Of a DNA stretch of 64,000 bases, positions 34,178 to 43,061 are shown one piece after another. Source of the DNA: Streptomyces marispadix (GTDB lineage: Bacteria > Actinomycetota > Actinomycetes > Streptomycetales > Streptomycetaceae). The notes below the pieces were generated by a model. That model did not search any database. It worked only from the letters and a program-made list of their open reading frames with translations, and was not told the DNA's origin. The stretch covers positions 62,001-126,000 of the forward strand of contig NZ_JAKWJU010000002.1 in the NCBI RefSeq assembly GCF_022524345.1. Reading direction: 5' to 3'. Each line of letters begins with the position of its first letter. Positions within the stretch are counted from its first letter, which is position 1. The translations under genes were made by a program, and so were the position numbers.

Positions 34178-34223
34178 CGCGGACCCCCGGCAGCGCTGAT
34201 GCTGATGACGCCGGGGGTCCGCG
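34178..34223. terminator. Hairpin between the ACT-GNAT and DUF885 genes
   Basis: Perfect 14-bp stem (CGCGGACCCCCGGC / GCCGGGGGTCCGCG) with an 18-nt loop, 13 nt after the ACT-GNAT stop and 17 nt before the DUF885 ATG. A terminator, or a structure next to the ribosome site of DUF885. Confidence 0.65.
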
Positions 34224-34240
34224 CGTATCAGGATGGGAGC

Positions 34241-35944
34241 ATGTCCGATCCAATGAACCCCACCCCCCTGCCACGACAGGTCGCCGACGCTTATGTCGAC
34301 GCCCTCGTCGAACTCGATCCGATCACCGGCACGTACCTCGGAGTGCCGGAGAGCCACAGCCGCCTTCCCGACTTCTCCCCCGCAGGTCAGGAGGCCCTCG
34401 CCGAACTGAGCCGTACGACGCTGCGGCGGCTGGCGGAGGCGGAGGAGCTGCCCGGTGCCGACAGCGACGCGGAAAGGCGCTGCGCGCGCCTGCTGCGCGA
34501 GCGGCTGACCGCCGAACTCGCCGTGCACGACGCCCAGGAGGGGCTGCGGGCCGTCAGCAACCTCCACTCACCGGTGCACTCGGTGCGCGGGATCTTCACC
34601 GTCATGCCGTCCGAGACGCTTCAGGACTGGACGGCCGTGGCGCAGCGGCTGCGTGCCGTGCCCGACGCCCTGGAGGGCTACCGGGAGTCCCTGGAGGCCG
34701 GTCTGGAGAAGGGCCTGCCCGCGGGCCCGCGCCAGGTCTCCACCGTGATCGGACAGCTCGACGAGTGGGTCGGCGACGGTGACGACGGCGACGGCAAGGG
34801 CTGGTTCGCCGCTTTCGCCGCCGAAGGGCCCGAGGCGCTGACCGACGTCCTCGCCTCCGCGGCGGACGAGGCGACGGCGGCGGTCAGGCGGCTGCGCGAC
34901 TGGCTGCGCGAGGTCTACGAGCCCGGCGTCGCCGGTGCTCCGGAGACCGTCGGCCGTGAACGCTACGCACGCTGGGCCCGCTACTGGAACGGCGCGGACC
35001 TCGACCTCGACGAGGCGTATGCGTACGGCTGGTCCGAGTTCCACCGCCTGCTGGGCGAGATGCGCACCGAGGCGGAGAAGATCCTCCCCGGCGCGGCCAC
35101 ACCGTGGGAGGCGCTGCGCCACCTCGACACCGAGGGCGAGGCCGTCGAGGGCGTCGACGAGGTACGTGAATGGCTTCAGGGCCTCATGGACGAGGCCATC
35201 CAGAAGCTGGACGGCACGCACTTCGAACTGGCCGAGCGGGTACGGCGCGTGGAGTCCCGCATCGCACCTCCCGGCAGCGCCGCCGCCCCGTACTACACGC
35301 AGCCGTCGCTGGACTTCTCCCGGCCGGGCCGCACTTGGCTGCCCACGATGGGAGAGACCCGCTTCCCCGTCTACGACCTGGTCTCCACCTGGTACCACGA
35401 GGGCGTGCCGGGCCACCATCTTCAGCTCGCCCAATGGGCGCACGTCGCCGACGAGTTGTCCCGCTACCAGACGACCGTGGGCATGGTCAGCGCCAACGCC
35501 GAGGGCTGGGCGCTGTACGCGGAACGCCTCATGGACGAGCTGGGGTTCCTCGCCAACGCCGAGCAGAGGCTGGGCTATCTCGACGCGCAGATGATGCGGG
35601 CGACGCGGGTCATCGTCGACATCGGCATGCATCTGCGGCTGCGCATCCCGGACGACTCCCCGTTCCACCCGGGCGAGGAGTGGACGCCGCAGCTCGCGCA
35701 GGAGTTCTTCGGGATGCACAGCGGCCGTCCCGCGGACTTCGTCGAGAGCGAGCTGGTGCGCTACCTGGGCATGCCGGGGCAGGCCATCGGCTACAAGCTG
35801 GGCGAGCGTGCCTGGCTGACGGGCCGTGAGGCGGCACGCAAGGCGCACGGAGACGACTTCGACCCGAAGAAGTGGCACATGGCGGCGCTTTCGCAGGGTT
35901 CGCTGGGGCTGGACGACCTGGTGGCGGAGCTGTCGGTGCTCTGA
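34241..35944 (+). CDS. DUF885 family protein (putative metallopeptidase)
   Basis: 567 residues. ATG 34241 with GGGAG upstream. Mostly helical. YHEGVPGHHLQLAQWA near residue 385 is the HExxPGHH motif typical of DUF885 and similar to zinc peptidase sites; NAEGWALYAERLMDELG and GQAIGYKLGERAWL are further family motifs. No signal peptide, so it is cytosolic. Members are lipoprotein or intracellular hydrolases related in fold to M32/M3 peptidases; activity here is inferred from the motif only. Confidence 0.88.
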   Translation: MSDPMNPTPLPRQVADAYVDALVELDPITGTYLGVPESHSRLPDFSPAGQEALAELSRTTLRRLAEAEELPGADSDAERRCARLLRERLTAELAVHDAQEGLRAVSNLHSPVHSVRGIFTVMPSETLQDWTAVAQRLRAVPDALEGYRESLEAGLEKGLPAGPRQVSTVIGQLDEWVGDGDDGDGKGWFAAFAAEGPEALTDVLASAADEATAAVRRLRDWLREVYEPGVAGAPETVGRERYARWARYWNGADLDLDEAYAYGWSEFHRLLGEMRTEAEKILPGAATPWEALRHLDTEGEAVEGVDEVREWLQGLMDEAIQKLDGTHFELAERVRRVESRIAPPGSAAAPYYTQPSLDFSRPGRTWLPTMGETRFPVYDLVSTWYHEGVPGHHLQLAQWAHVADELSRYQTTVGMVSANAEGWALYAERLMDELGFLANAEQRLGYLDAQMMRATRVIVDIGMHLRLRIPDDSPFHPGEEWTPQLAQEFFGMHSGRPADFVESELVRYLGMPGQAIGYKLGERAWLTGREAARKAHGDDFDPKKWHMAALSQGSLGLDDLVAELSVL

Positions 35945-36273
35945 CCCGCTCCCGCGAGCGAGTGCGCCCTGCGACGGCGCGCGAACGAGCAAGGAGTCGG
36001 GGCGAGTACAGCGCGCGGTGTGTGAACGAGCGGCCTGTGAGCCTGTGATGGGGTTCGGCCCGGAGCGGTCGCCGGGCGGGCGTCACACCTTCACACACCG
36101 CGCGTCGCCGGTCCGGGGCCGCCGGTGTTATTGCGCGGTCTCAACCCCCGTGCGGCTACAGCGACTTGGCGACAAATCGTCGAGTCGACTGATGTCTTCA
36201 TTGACGCGCCTCGGCAGCTCGCCGATTCCATGACTCATCCGGTGCGGCAGGCGCTTTGTCGACATCGAGGGGG
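35945..36273. other. Gene-free region with lower G+C
   Basis: 329 bp between two convergent genes. Base composition drops from about 36,150 on, and codon bias is poor in all frames. Open frames exist (one reading ATATWRQIVESTDVFIDAPR on the plus strand) but no start signal or family supports them. It could be a decayed gene fragment. Confidence 0.4.
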
Positions 36274-37113
36274 CTACGGCCTGGTTCGACGACCGAAGCC
36301 GTTCTCGGAGTTGACGACCTCCCCGGTGATCCATGCGGCCTCGTCGGTGGTGAGCCAGGAGACGAGCCGTGCGGGATCGTCGGGCACCGCCCAGCGGCCG
36401 CCGGGGAAGAGCGCTGCGACAGCGGCGTGGTCCTCGCCTCGCAGATAACCGGTGTCCACCGGGCCCGGATTGACCGCGTTCACCGTGATACGGGGAGCCA
36501 GCGCGGTGGCGAGCGTACGCACCGACGAGGCGAGCGCGCCCTTGGCGAGCGCATAGCAGATCTCATCGGGCATGCCGCCGCGTACGTCCTGGCCTGAGGT
36601 CATCACGACGACCCGGCCGGTGGGGGCGTTCTCGGGCCTGGGGAGGCGCGCGAAGGCCTGGATCAGCAGGATCACCGAGCGTGCGTCGACGGCCCAGTGC
36701 GCGTCGAGCATGTCCGCGTCCACCGAGTCGAGCGGCCCGTCGGTGCCGCTGAGCGCGTGATTGGCCACCAGGATGTCGAGCCGGTCCCCGCCCAGGGCCT
36801 CGGCCGCCTCCGCGATCAGCCGGGCCGGGGCGCCGGGCAGGGTCAGATCGCCCGGGCCGTGCACGATCTTCGCCTGCGGTGCGGCGTGCTCCCGTAGACC
36901 GGCGGCCAGGGCCTCGGGGCCGTCGGGGTCGCTCCCCCAGGGCTGCGCCGCGTCGTGCGCGCGGTGGTGGTGGAGATAGACGTCGGCGCCGTAGGCGACC
37001 AGGCGCCGGGCGGTGGCGTATCCGATTCCGGCTCGACGGCTCGCTCCGGTGACGAGCGCGGTACGGCCGCGCAGCGGCAGCGGGTCCCGGTGTGGCGATG
37101 GCAGGGCAGACAT
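36274..37113 (-). CDS. SDR family oxidoreductase
   Basis: 279 residues. TGASRRAGIGYATARRL is an extended nucleotide-binding loop (about 21-37) with two Arg residues, favouring NADP(H). VANHAL takes the place of NNAG; the catalytic Ser is in MTSGQ and the Tyr/Lys pair in YALAKG; the end is ITGEVVNSENGFGRR. The NNAG change and the long loop around HHHRAHDAAQPWGSD suggest a divergent subgroup. Stand-alone gene, convergent to DUF885. Substrate unknown. Confidence 0.88.
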   Translation of the reverse strand: MSALPSPHRDPLPLRGRTALVTGASRRAGIGYATARRLVAYGADVYLHHHRAHDAAQPWGSDPDGPEALAAGLREHAAPQAKIVHGPGDLTLPGAPARLIAEAAEALGGDRLDILVANHALSGTDGPLDSVDADMLDAHWAVDARSVILLIQAFARLPRPENAPTGRVVVMTSGQDVRGGMPDEICYALAKGALASSVRTLATALAPRITVNAVNPGPVDTGYLRGEDHAAVAALFPGGRWAVPDDPARLVSWLTTDEAAWITGEVVNSENGFGRRTRP

Positions 37114-37196
37114 GGCCGACAGCCTGGTATGCGGCGGGCCGCCACGTCAGGTCGTTTTTCACGCCTGCGGTGCCGCGCTGCCCCAGGCCACCGGCG

Positions 37197-40100
37197 TCAG
37201 CCGTCTGCCGGTGCCGAACGGTGGCGAAGTGCCGAGCCGTGCCGCGACTTGACGACCTCCAACTGGACGGGGATGCGCTGCCGCAGGTCCGGGACGTGAC
37301 TGACGATGCCCACGCAGCGGTCCCTCTCCCGCAGGGAGTCCAGGACGTCGAGGATCTCGTCGAGTGTCTGCTCGTCGAGGCTGCCGAAGCCTTCGTCGAT
37401 GAAGAGCGTCTCCAGTCTGGTGCCTCCGGCCTCGTCGGTGACGACGTCGGCGAGCCCCAGGGCCAGCGCGAGGGACGCGGAGAACGTCTCTCCCCCGGAG
37501 AGCGTCGCCGTGTCGCGCTCGGCTCCCGTCCAGGCGTCGATGACGTGCAGTCCCAGCCCGGATCGTGCCCGTCCGCCGCTGCGGGCGTCGGAGTGTACGA
37601 GGGTGTAGCGACCGGCGGACATCCGCGCCAGGCGTGCGCTCGCGGCGGCGGCGACCTGTTCGAGGCGTGCGGCCAGCACGTAGGACTCCAGCCGCATCCG
37701 GCGTTCGTTCTCCACGGAGGTGCCCGCGGCCAGCCCGGCGAGACGCGCGACCTGCTCATGTGCCTCGCGCAGCGGGGCGAGTTCACGGGCTCCGGCGACG
37801 GCCTGCCTGCTGAGCCCGTCCAGTTCGGCGCAGCGCGTACGGGCGGCGTCCTCCGCGGCGGAGGCGTCCCGCAGGCGGCGGGTGGCCTCGTCCGTGGCGC
37901 GCTGTGCGGCGTCGGGGTCGGCTGCGGGCCGTGCGGCGGCCGCGAGGAGGTCCGGGTCCTGCAACTGCGCGGTCACGCGTGCCTCGGCTGTGTGCCACTC
38001 CTCCAACCGGGCCTCCAGCGCCCGCTGTTCGCCGTCGGCGAGGAGCGCCGCCGATGCGGCGTCCGGGCTGTCGAATCCCGCACGGGCGGCTGCCTCGGCG
38101 AGCTGTGCCCTCGCCTGCTCGAGCCGCCGGGCCTCCTCGTCGGCCCGGCGTGCCGCTTCGGCGGCGCCGTCGAGCAGGGCCACCCGGCCTTGCAGCAGCG
38201 CCACTCGCTCGGCGACTCCGGACGCGTCGCCTACCGCCTGCTCCAACTCGGCGGTGAGCGCGGCCCGTTCACGCTGGAGCGCTTCGCGGTGCGAGGTGCG
38301 GGCCGCGCTGCGGCGCTCGGCCGCCTGGTGCTGGGCGAGCCGTTCGGCGTGCTCCCGCTCGGCCCGTGCGAGGGATTCGCGTGCGGCGTGGGCGCCGGAC
38401 GCCTCCTCGTGGGCGCGCTCGTATGCCTCCTGCCATTCGGCGACGGCGTCGGCGAGCTTCCCGGTCTCCTCGTCGTGCGACTCGGCGCGGGCGGCGGCCA
38501 GTTGTTCGCTCAGTGCGCGGGCGGCGGTGTCCGCCTCCTGCCGGGCGGCCTCGGCCTCGCGGTATGCCGTGAGCGCGGCGTCCTCGGCGGCCTGGCCGAC
38601 GGCGCCTTCCCCGGGGGTGGCGGGAGCGGGGTGCTCGGTGGCACCGCAGACCGTGCAGGGCTCGCCGTCGCGCAGTCCGGCGGCGAGTTCGGCGGCGATG
38701 CCCCGCAGCCGCCGGTCCTTCATCCGCAGCCACTCCTCGTGGGCGGACGCGGCGGACTCGCGCGCCTTGAGCAGCCGCTGCGCGGCGTCCTCGGACCGCT
38801 GGGTGAGTTCGTCACGCCTCCGTGCCGCGGTGAGGCGCTGCCTCGCGGGCTCCAACCGCCCGGCTAGCTGTTCGGCTCGGGTGGCCGCCTCCTGTGCGGC
38901 GTCGATGCGCTGCTGGTGTGCGTGGCGCTCTGCGTCCCAGCCCGCCAGCCACTCCGCGGTCTCCCGCAGGGCCTCCTCGTCCGTACGCGATTCCCGCTCC
39001 AGCGCGGCGAGTTCGGCGTCGACGGCCGAGCAGCGCTGCTCCGCGCGGCGGGCGGCCTCCAGGGAGCCCAGCTCCTCGCGGTACTCCCCGGCGAGACGCG
39101 TCAGTTCGGGCGCGGGTGCCTCGCTCAGCTCCGGGGGAAGCTGAGCGCGCCGATGTGCCCGTGCTGCGCGGGCCTCGTCGTGTCCGGAGGCGGCCGACTC
39201 GTGCAGCGCCAGTGCCGGGGCCACCGTCGCCGCGGCTCGGGCGCGTGCCAGGCGCTCACGGGTCTGCTCGCGTTCACCGGCGAGGGCTTCGAGATCGTGG
39301 GCGCGCTGCCGTGCCTCCTCGTACTGGTGCTGTCTGCGGGCGAGTTCGCGGGTCTCGGCCAGCCGCGACATCGCCGCGGCGTGTGCGCTCTCGGCGGTGG
39401 CGGAGGAGATCACGGCGATGTCAAGGCGTTCGCGGGCGCCGGCGCGGGCGAGCGCGGCCCACTCCAGCACGGCCGCCGTCAGGCCCGGGTCGCCGGGCGT
39501 GAGGCCGATGTCACCGTCGCCGGGCACCGTGCCGTCAACGCTGCCGCTTCCCTTGCCGGTGGCCTTGCCGTTGCCGCTTGCTCTGCCGTTGCCGCGGCTC
39601 TTCGGTTTGCGTTCCGTACGACTCTGCAGTCGTGCCCCGGCGCGGGCGCGCTGTACCGGCACATCCGACGGTCCGGCCTGGCCCGGGGTCTCGGTCTCCC
39701 CTGCGTCCGCGTCCGGGTTCGCGCTCACGCTCGCCTTCGCTGCGAGCAGGGCGCCCGGGGCGGGCAGCCCGTCGAGGCCGCCGCCGGTGCCGAGGGCCTG
39801 CCGCATCCGGTGAAGGAGACCCAGCAACGCCTCGTCACCCGCGCGTACTTCGTCCTGGGCGCTGCGGCGCATCCGCGCGAGCTGCTCTTCTGCGGCGGCG
39901 AACCTCCCGGTGTCGAAGAGCCGCCCGAGCAGCTTCGCCCGGTCCTCGGCGCTCGCACGCAGAAACCGCGCGAAGTCCCCCTGGGGAAGCAGCACCACCT
40001 GGCAGAACTGGTCGCGGCTCATGCCGGTGAGCTGCGCGACCTCCTCGCCGATCTCCTGGTGGGAGCGGCTGAGGCCGCGCCACTCCCCGGTGATGCCGTC

Positions 40101-40463
40101 GTACTCCCGCAGCCAGGACTGTGCACGCTCCCGGGTGCTGCCGCTGCCGCGCCGCTTGGGGCGGCTCTGCTCGGGGCGCCGGGTGATCTCAAGGCGGCGG
40201 CCCGCCACGGTGAGGTCGAGCACGACCTCGGTCAGCGTGCCCGGCGCCGCATGGTCGCTGCGCAGGGTGCCGCCCGGCTGCTGCCGTGCCCCGGGCACCG
40301 TGCCGTACAGCGCGAAGCAGACGGCGTCGAGGACGGAGGTCTTGCCCGCGCCCGTCGGCCCGTGCAGCAGGAAGAGACCGGCGGCCGACAGTGCGTCGAA
40401 GTCGACGTGCTGGGTGCCGGCGAAGGGCCCGAACGCGGTGACCTTCAGCCGGTGCAGCCTCAT
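37197..40463 (-). CDS. sbcC: SbcC, ATPase subunit of the SbcCD nuclease
   Basis: 1088 residues, SMC/Rad50-like ATPase that opens DNA hairpins and processes ends with SbcD. Walker A GPTGAGKTS (35-43), long coiled coils (about 180-600 and 620-930), zinc-hook CTVC near residue 605 (GEPCTVCGATEHP), ABC signature LSGGETFSASLALALG near 988 and Walker B LFIDEGFGSLDE near 1017. An unusual low-complexity segment (about 235-320, with a Gly/Lys/Asn-rich core) is inserted in the first coiled coil. ATGA overlap with sbcD shows co-translation. Confidence 0.95.
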   Translation of the reverse strand: MRLHRLKVTAFGPFAGTQHVDFDALSAAGLFLLHGPTGAGKTSVLDAVCFALYGTVPGARQQPGGTLRSDHAAPGTLTEVVLDLTVAGRRLEITRRPEQSRPKRRGSGSTRERAQSWLREYDGITGEWRGLSRSHQEIGEEVAQLTGMSRDQFCQVVLLPQGDFARFLRASAEDRAKLLGRLFDTGRFAAAEEQLARMRRSAQDEVRAGDEALLGLLHRMRQALGTGGGLDGLPAPGALLAAKASVSANPDADAGETETPGQAGPSDVPVQRARAGARLQSRTERKPKSRGNGRASGNGKATGKGSGSVDGTVPGDGDIGLTPGDPGLTAAVLEWAALARAGARERLDIAVISSATAESAHAAAMSRLAETRELARRQHQYEEARQRAHDLEALAGEREQTRERLARARAAATVAPALALHESAASGHDEARAARAHRRAQLPPELSEAPAPELTRLAGEYREELGSLEAARRAEQRCSAVDAELAALERESRTDEEALRETAEWLAGWDAERHAHQQRIDAAQEAATRAEQLAGRLEPARQRLTAARRRDELTQRSEDAAQRLLKARESAASAHEEWLRMKDRRLRGIAAELAAGLRDGEPCTVCGATEHPAPATPGEGAVGQAAEDAALTAYREAEAARQEADTAARALSEQLAAARAESHDEETGKLADAVAEWQEAYERAHEEASGAHAARESLARAEREHAERLAQHQAAERRSAARTSHREALQRERAALTAELEQAVGDASGVAERVALLQGRVALLDGAAEAARRADEEARRLEQARAQLAEAAARAGFDSPDAASAALLADGEQRALEARLEEWHTAEARVTAQLQDPDLLAAAARPAADPDAAQRATDEATRRLRDASAAEDAARTRCAELDGLSRQAVAGARELAPLREAHEQVARLAGLAAGTSVENERRMRLESYVLAARLEQVAAAASARLARMSAGRYTLVHSDARSGGRARSGLGLHVIDAWTGAERDTATLSGGETFSASLALALGLADVVTDEAGGTRLETLFIDEGFGSLDEQTLDEILDVLDSLRERDRCVGIVSHVPDLRQRIPVQLEVVKSRHGSALRHRSAPADG

Positions 40464-41695
40464 GCGCGGGCCTCCGCCCGCACGCCGGGCCCTGCCTCGT
40501 CCTGCCCTGCCCGGGGCGCGGCCTGCTCCTGCGGCGCCTCGGCCGCGTGCTCCTCGGCGCGTGCCGCCGCGAGGGCCTCGCCGAGCATGCGGCGCTCCCG
40601 GCTGTCGGCCTCCCGGCCCGTACGTACGTGTCCCACGAAGTCCTCGGCGATCTCCTGGTCGCTGCGGCCCCTCAGCCGCCGGGCGTACGAGGCGGGCGCC
40701 GGTGCCTCCGCGACGGGTTCGGGGTCGAAGACGAGGCTGACGATGTGCGGGAAGCGCCTGGACAGCCGCGCCATCGGGGCGTGCGGACGGGCCGCGTCGG
40801 TGAGGGTGGCCTCCACCCACGCCTCCTCGTGCTCGGTGTGGGCGGGATCGTCGAGCAGTTCCTCCAGGCTTCCGCGCAGACGGGCCAGCGGCCGTGGCAC
40901 GGGGCAGTCGATGCGGCGCGCCTCGACGCCGCCTGCCTCGTCGAGGTCGACGAGCCACATGGACTTGCGGTGTGCGGCCTCGGAGAAGGAGTAGGCGAGC
41001 GGCGAACCCGAGTACCGCACGCGCTCGTTGACGGTCTGACAGCCGTGGAGGTGGCCCAGCGCGGCGTAGTCGACCCCGTCGAAGACGGAGGCGGGCACGG
41101 ACGCCACTCCCCCGACGGTGATGTCCCGTTCGCTGTCGGAGGACTCGCCGCCGTGGACGAAGGCGTGGGCCAGTACGACGGAACGGGTGCCCGGCGGCCG
41201 TGCGTCGAGGTCGGCCCGTACCCGGCTCATCGCGGCGCTCAGCACGTCCGTATGGCTGCTGGACCCGGCGCCCAACTCGGCCGAGACGAGCGCCGGTTCC
41301 AGATACGGCAGCCCGTAGCAGGCCACGTCGCCGTGCTCGTCGGAGAAGAGCACGGGTGTGCCGCAGCCCGCCGGGTCCGTGCGCAGATGGACGCCCGCGT
41401 GCCGCATCAGACCGGAGCCGACGCCGAGGCGGCGTGCCGAGTCGTGGTTCCCGGCGATCATCACGGTGGGCACGCCCAACTCGGCCAGCCCGTGCAGTGC
41501 TTCGTCGAACAGGGACACCGCCGCCAGGGGCGGGACGGCCCTGTCGTAGACGTCACCGGCGACGAGCACGGCATCGGCCCGCTCCTCCTCCACGGTCGCC
41601 AGGAGGTGGCGGAGGAACTCCCGCTGCGCGTCGAGCAGACTGACGCGGTGGAAGTTCCGCCCCAGATGCCAGTCCGATGTGTGCAGCAGTCTCAC
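40460..41695 (-). CDS. sbcD: SbcD, nuclease subunit of SbcCD
   Basis: 411 residues, Mre11-like manganese nuclease. Phosphoesterase motifs: HTSDWHLGR (residues 5-13), VAGDVYDRAVPP, IAGNHDSARRLG, LAHAFVHGG and YAALGHLHG, covering the metal ligands. The C-terminal capping region is about 300-410, and the last 45 residues are Ala/Glu-rich and poorly conserved. GTG start. First gene of the sbcDC operon. Confidence 0.95.
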   Translation of the reverse strand: MRLLHTSDWHLGRNFHRVSLLDAQREFLRHLLATVEEERADAVLVAGDVYDRAVPPLAAVSLFDEALHGLAELGVPTVMIAGNHDSARRLGVGSGLMRHAGVHLRTDPAGCGTPVLFSDEHGDVACYGLPYLEPALVSAELGAGSSSHTDVLSAAMSRVRADLDARPPGTRSVVLAHAFVHGGESSDSERDITVGGVASVPASVFDGVDYAALGHLHGCQTVNERVRYSGSPLAYSFSEAAHRKSMWLVDLDEAGGVEARRIDCPVPRPLARLRGSLEELLDDPAHTEHEEAWVEATLTDAARPHAPMARLSRRFPHIVSLVFDPEPVAEAPAPASYARRLRGRSDQEIAEDFVGHVRTGREADSRERRMLGEALAAARAEEHAAEAPQEQAAPRAGQDEAGPGVRAEARA

Positions 41696-42101
41696 AGCAC
41701 GGCTCCCGCCAGCACGCGCACTCTCCCAGGTCGTAGGGTCGCCGGAACACAGGTCGTCAGGTCGCCCCGACTCCCCCTGGTCTACCAGCAGGCACTGACA
41801 ACGCGGCAGTCACCCGTGGCGGCGGGGCGTGGCAGGCTCCGCGAGGCCGGTGCGAAGGCATGCGTGAACGGCCGTGGTCCGTACGGCACATGAGGCGAGG
41901 TCAGCACCATACGAGATGCTGAGCGCACGGTCCCGCGGAGCCTGGTGCGGGGTGAGCGCGGAGAAGAACCGTGCTGTGCCGGCAAGTTGGCGCTTCGACG
42001 CCCACAACTGCCGGGCCGAACGGGACAGACGCACAGGCACGGCAGACGGACCGGCGCGGCAGACGGACCGGCGCGGCAGACGCACCGGCGCCCCGGGGCT
42101 C
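41696..42101. other. Gene-free region upstream of sbcD
   Basis: 406 bp. Contains the sbcD promoter region and the 17-bp tandem repeats at 42037-42087, next to the SDR gene end. No open frame has convincing codon bias. Confidence 0.4.
42037..42087. repeat. 17-bp tandem repeat, three copies
   Basis: GCRCGGCAGACGGACCG three times head to tail (42037-42053, 42054-42070, 42071-42087) with one change per copy, directly after the SDR stop codon (minus strand). Slippage product; effect unknown. Confidence 0.7.
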
Positions 42102-42920
42102 TCAGTCCTGGGCGGCCGGCCGCAGCCGCAGCCCCTGCATGCCACCGTCCACGGCCAGTTCGGTCCCCGTCGTCGCTCCCGCCCAGGGACCGGCCAGATA
42201 GCAGACGGCGGCGGCCACCTCCTCCACGGTGACCAGGCGTCCGGTCGGCTGCCTCGCCTCCAGCGCGGCCCGTTCGGCGCCCGGATCGTCGGCGGCCTCC
42301 AGCAGCCGCCCGATCCAGGGGGTGTCGACCGTGCCCGGGTTCACGCAATTGACGCGTACGCCCTCTCGGATGTGGTCGGCGGCCATCGCACGCGTGAGGG
42401 CGAGTACGGCGCCCTTGCTGGCGGAGTAGAGGGCCCGCTGCGGCAGGCCCGAAGTCGCGGCCACGGAGCAGGTGTTGACGATGGCGGTGCCGCCGGAGGG
42501 CGCTGTGCCTGTCCCGTCCGGCGCGGCGGCCGTCCGGCGCAGCAGCGGCAGTGCGGCGGCGCTGACGCGGGCGATGCCCGTCACGTTGACGTCGAGCACG
42601 CGGTGCCACTCGTCGTCGCCGTTGTCCTCGACGGTGCCCTGCGCCCCGATTCCGGCGTTGTTCACCAGGACGTCGATCCGTCCGTGACGTTCCTCCACGG
42701 CATCGATCGCGGCCTTGGCCGACGCCCGGTCGGTCACGTCGCAGGGCAGCGCGGTGAGTTCCGCGGGGAGGGGACCGGCGGCCACGTCCAGGGCGTAGAC
42801 GTCTGCTCCCCGGCGGGCGAGTTCGCGTGCGACGGCCAGTCCGATGCCGGAGGCCCCACCGGTCACGGCTGCTACCTTGCCGCCGAACTCGCCCCCGGAG
42901 ACTGCCTCTTGCTCAGCCAT
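42102..42920 (-). CDS. SDR family oxidoreductase
   Basis: 272 residues. ATG 42920 with CGAGGCGG upstream. TGGASGIGLAVARELARRGADVYALD (cofactor loop; Asp at the end of strand 2 favours NAD(H)), NNAGIG, catalytic Ser in VNTCSVAAT, YSASKG, and GTELAVDGGMQGL. An insert (DGTGTAPSGG) lies before the Ser. It resembles classical 3-ketoacyl or sugar-alcohol dehydrogenases (L-fucose/2-keto-3-deoxy type in domain databases); substrate unknown. Downstream of asnB on the same strand with a gap of about 140 bp. Confidence 0.9.
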   Translation of the reverse strand: MAEQEAVSGGEFGGKVAAVTGGASGIGLAVARELARRGADVYALDVAAGPLPAELTALPCDVTDRASAKAAIDAVEERHGRIDVLVNNAGIGAQGTVEDNGDDEWHRVLDVNVTGIARVSAAALPLLRRTAAAPDGTGTAPSGGTAIVNTCSVAATSGLPQRALYSASKGAVLALTRAMAADHIREGVRVNCVNPGTVDTPWIGRLLEAADDPGAERAALEARQPTGRLVTVEEVAAAVCYLAGPWAGATTGTELAVDGGMQGLRLRPAAQD

Positions 42921-43061
42921 GACCGCCTCGCCGTCCTTCGTACGTGATGCCTGTGGCGCGCCGGACGCGGTGAAGGCCCCCGTGGTGCATCCCCGGTCCC
43001 ACGGCCACGGGCCACGGGCCGCCTCCAGGGGGAGCGCCCTCACCGCATCCTGGCGGTGCGC

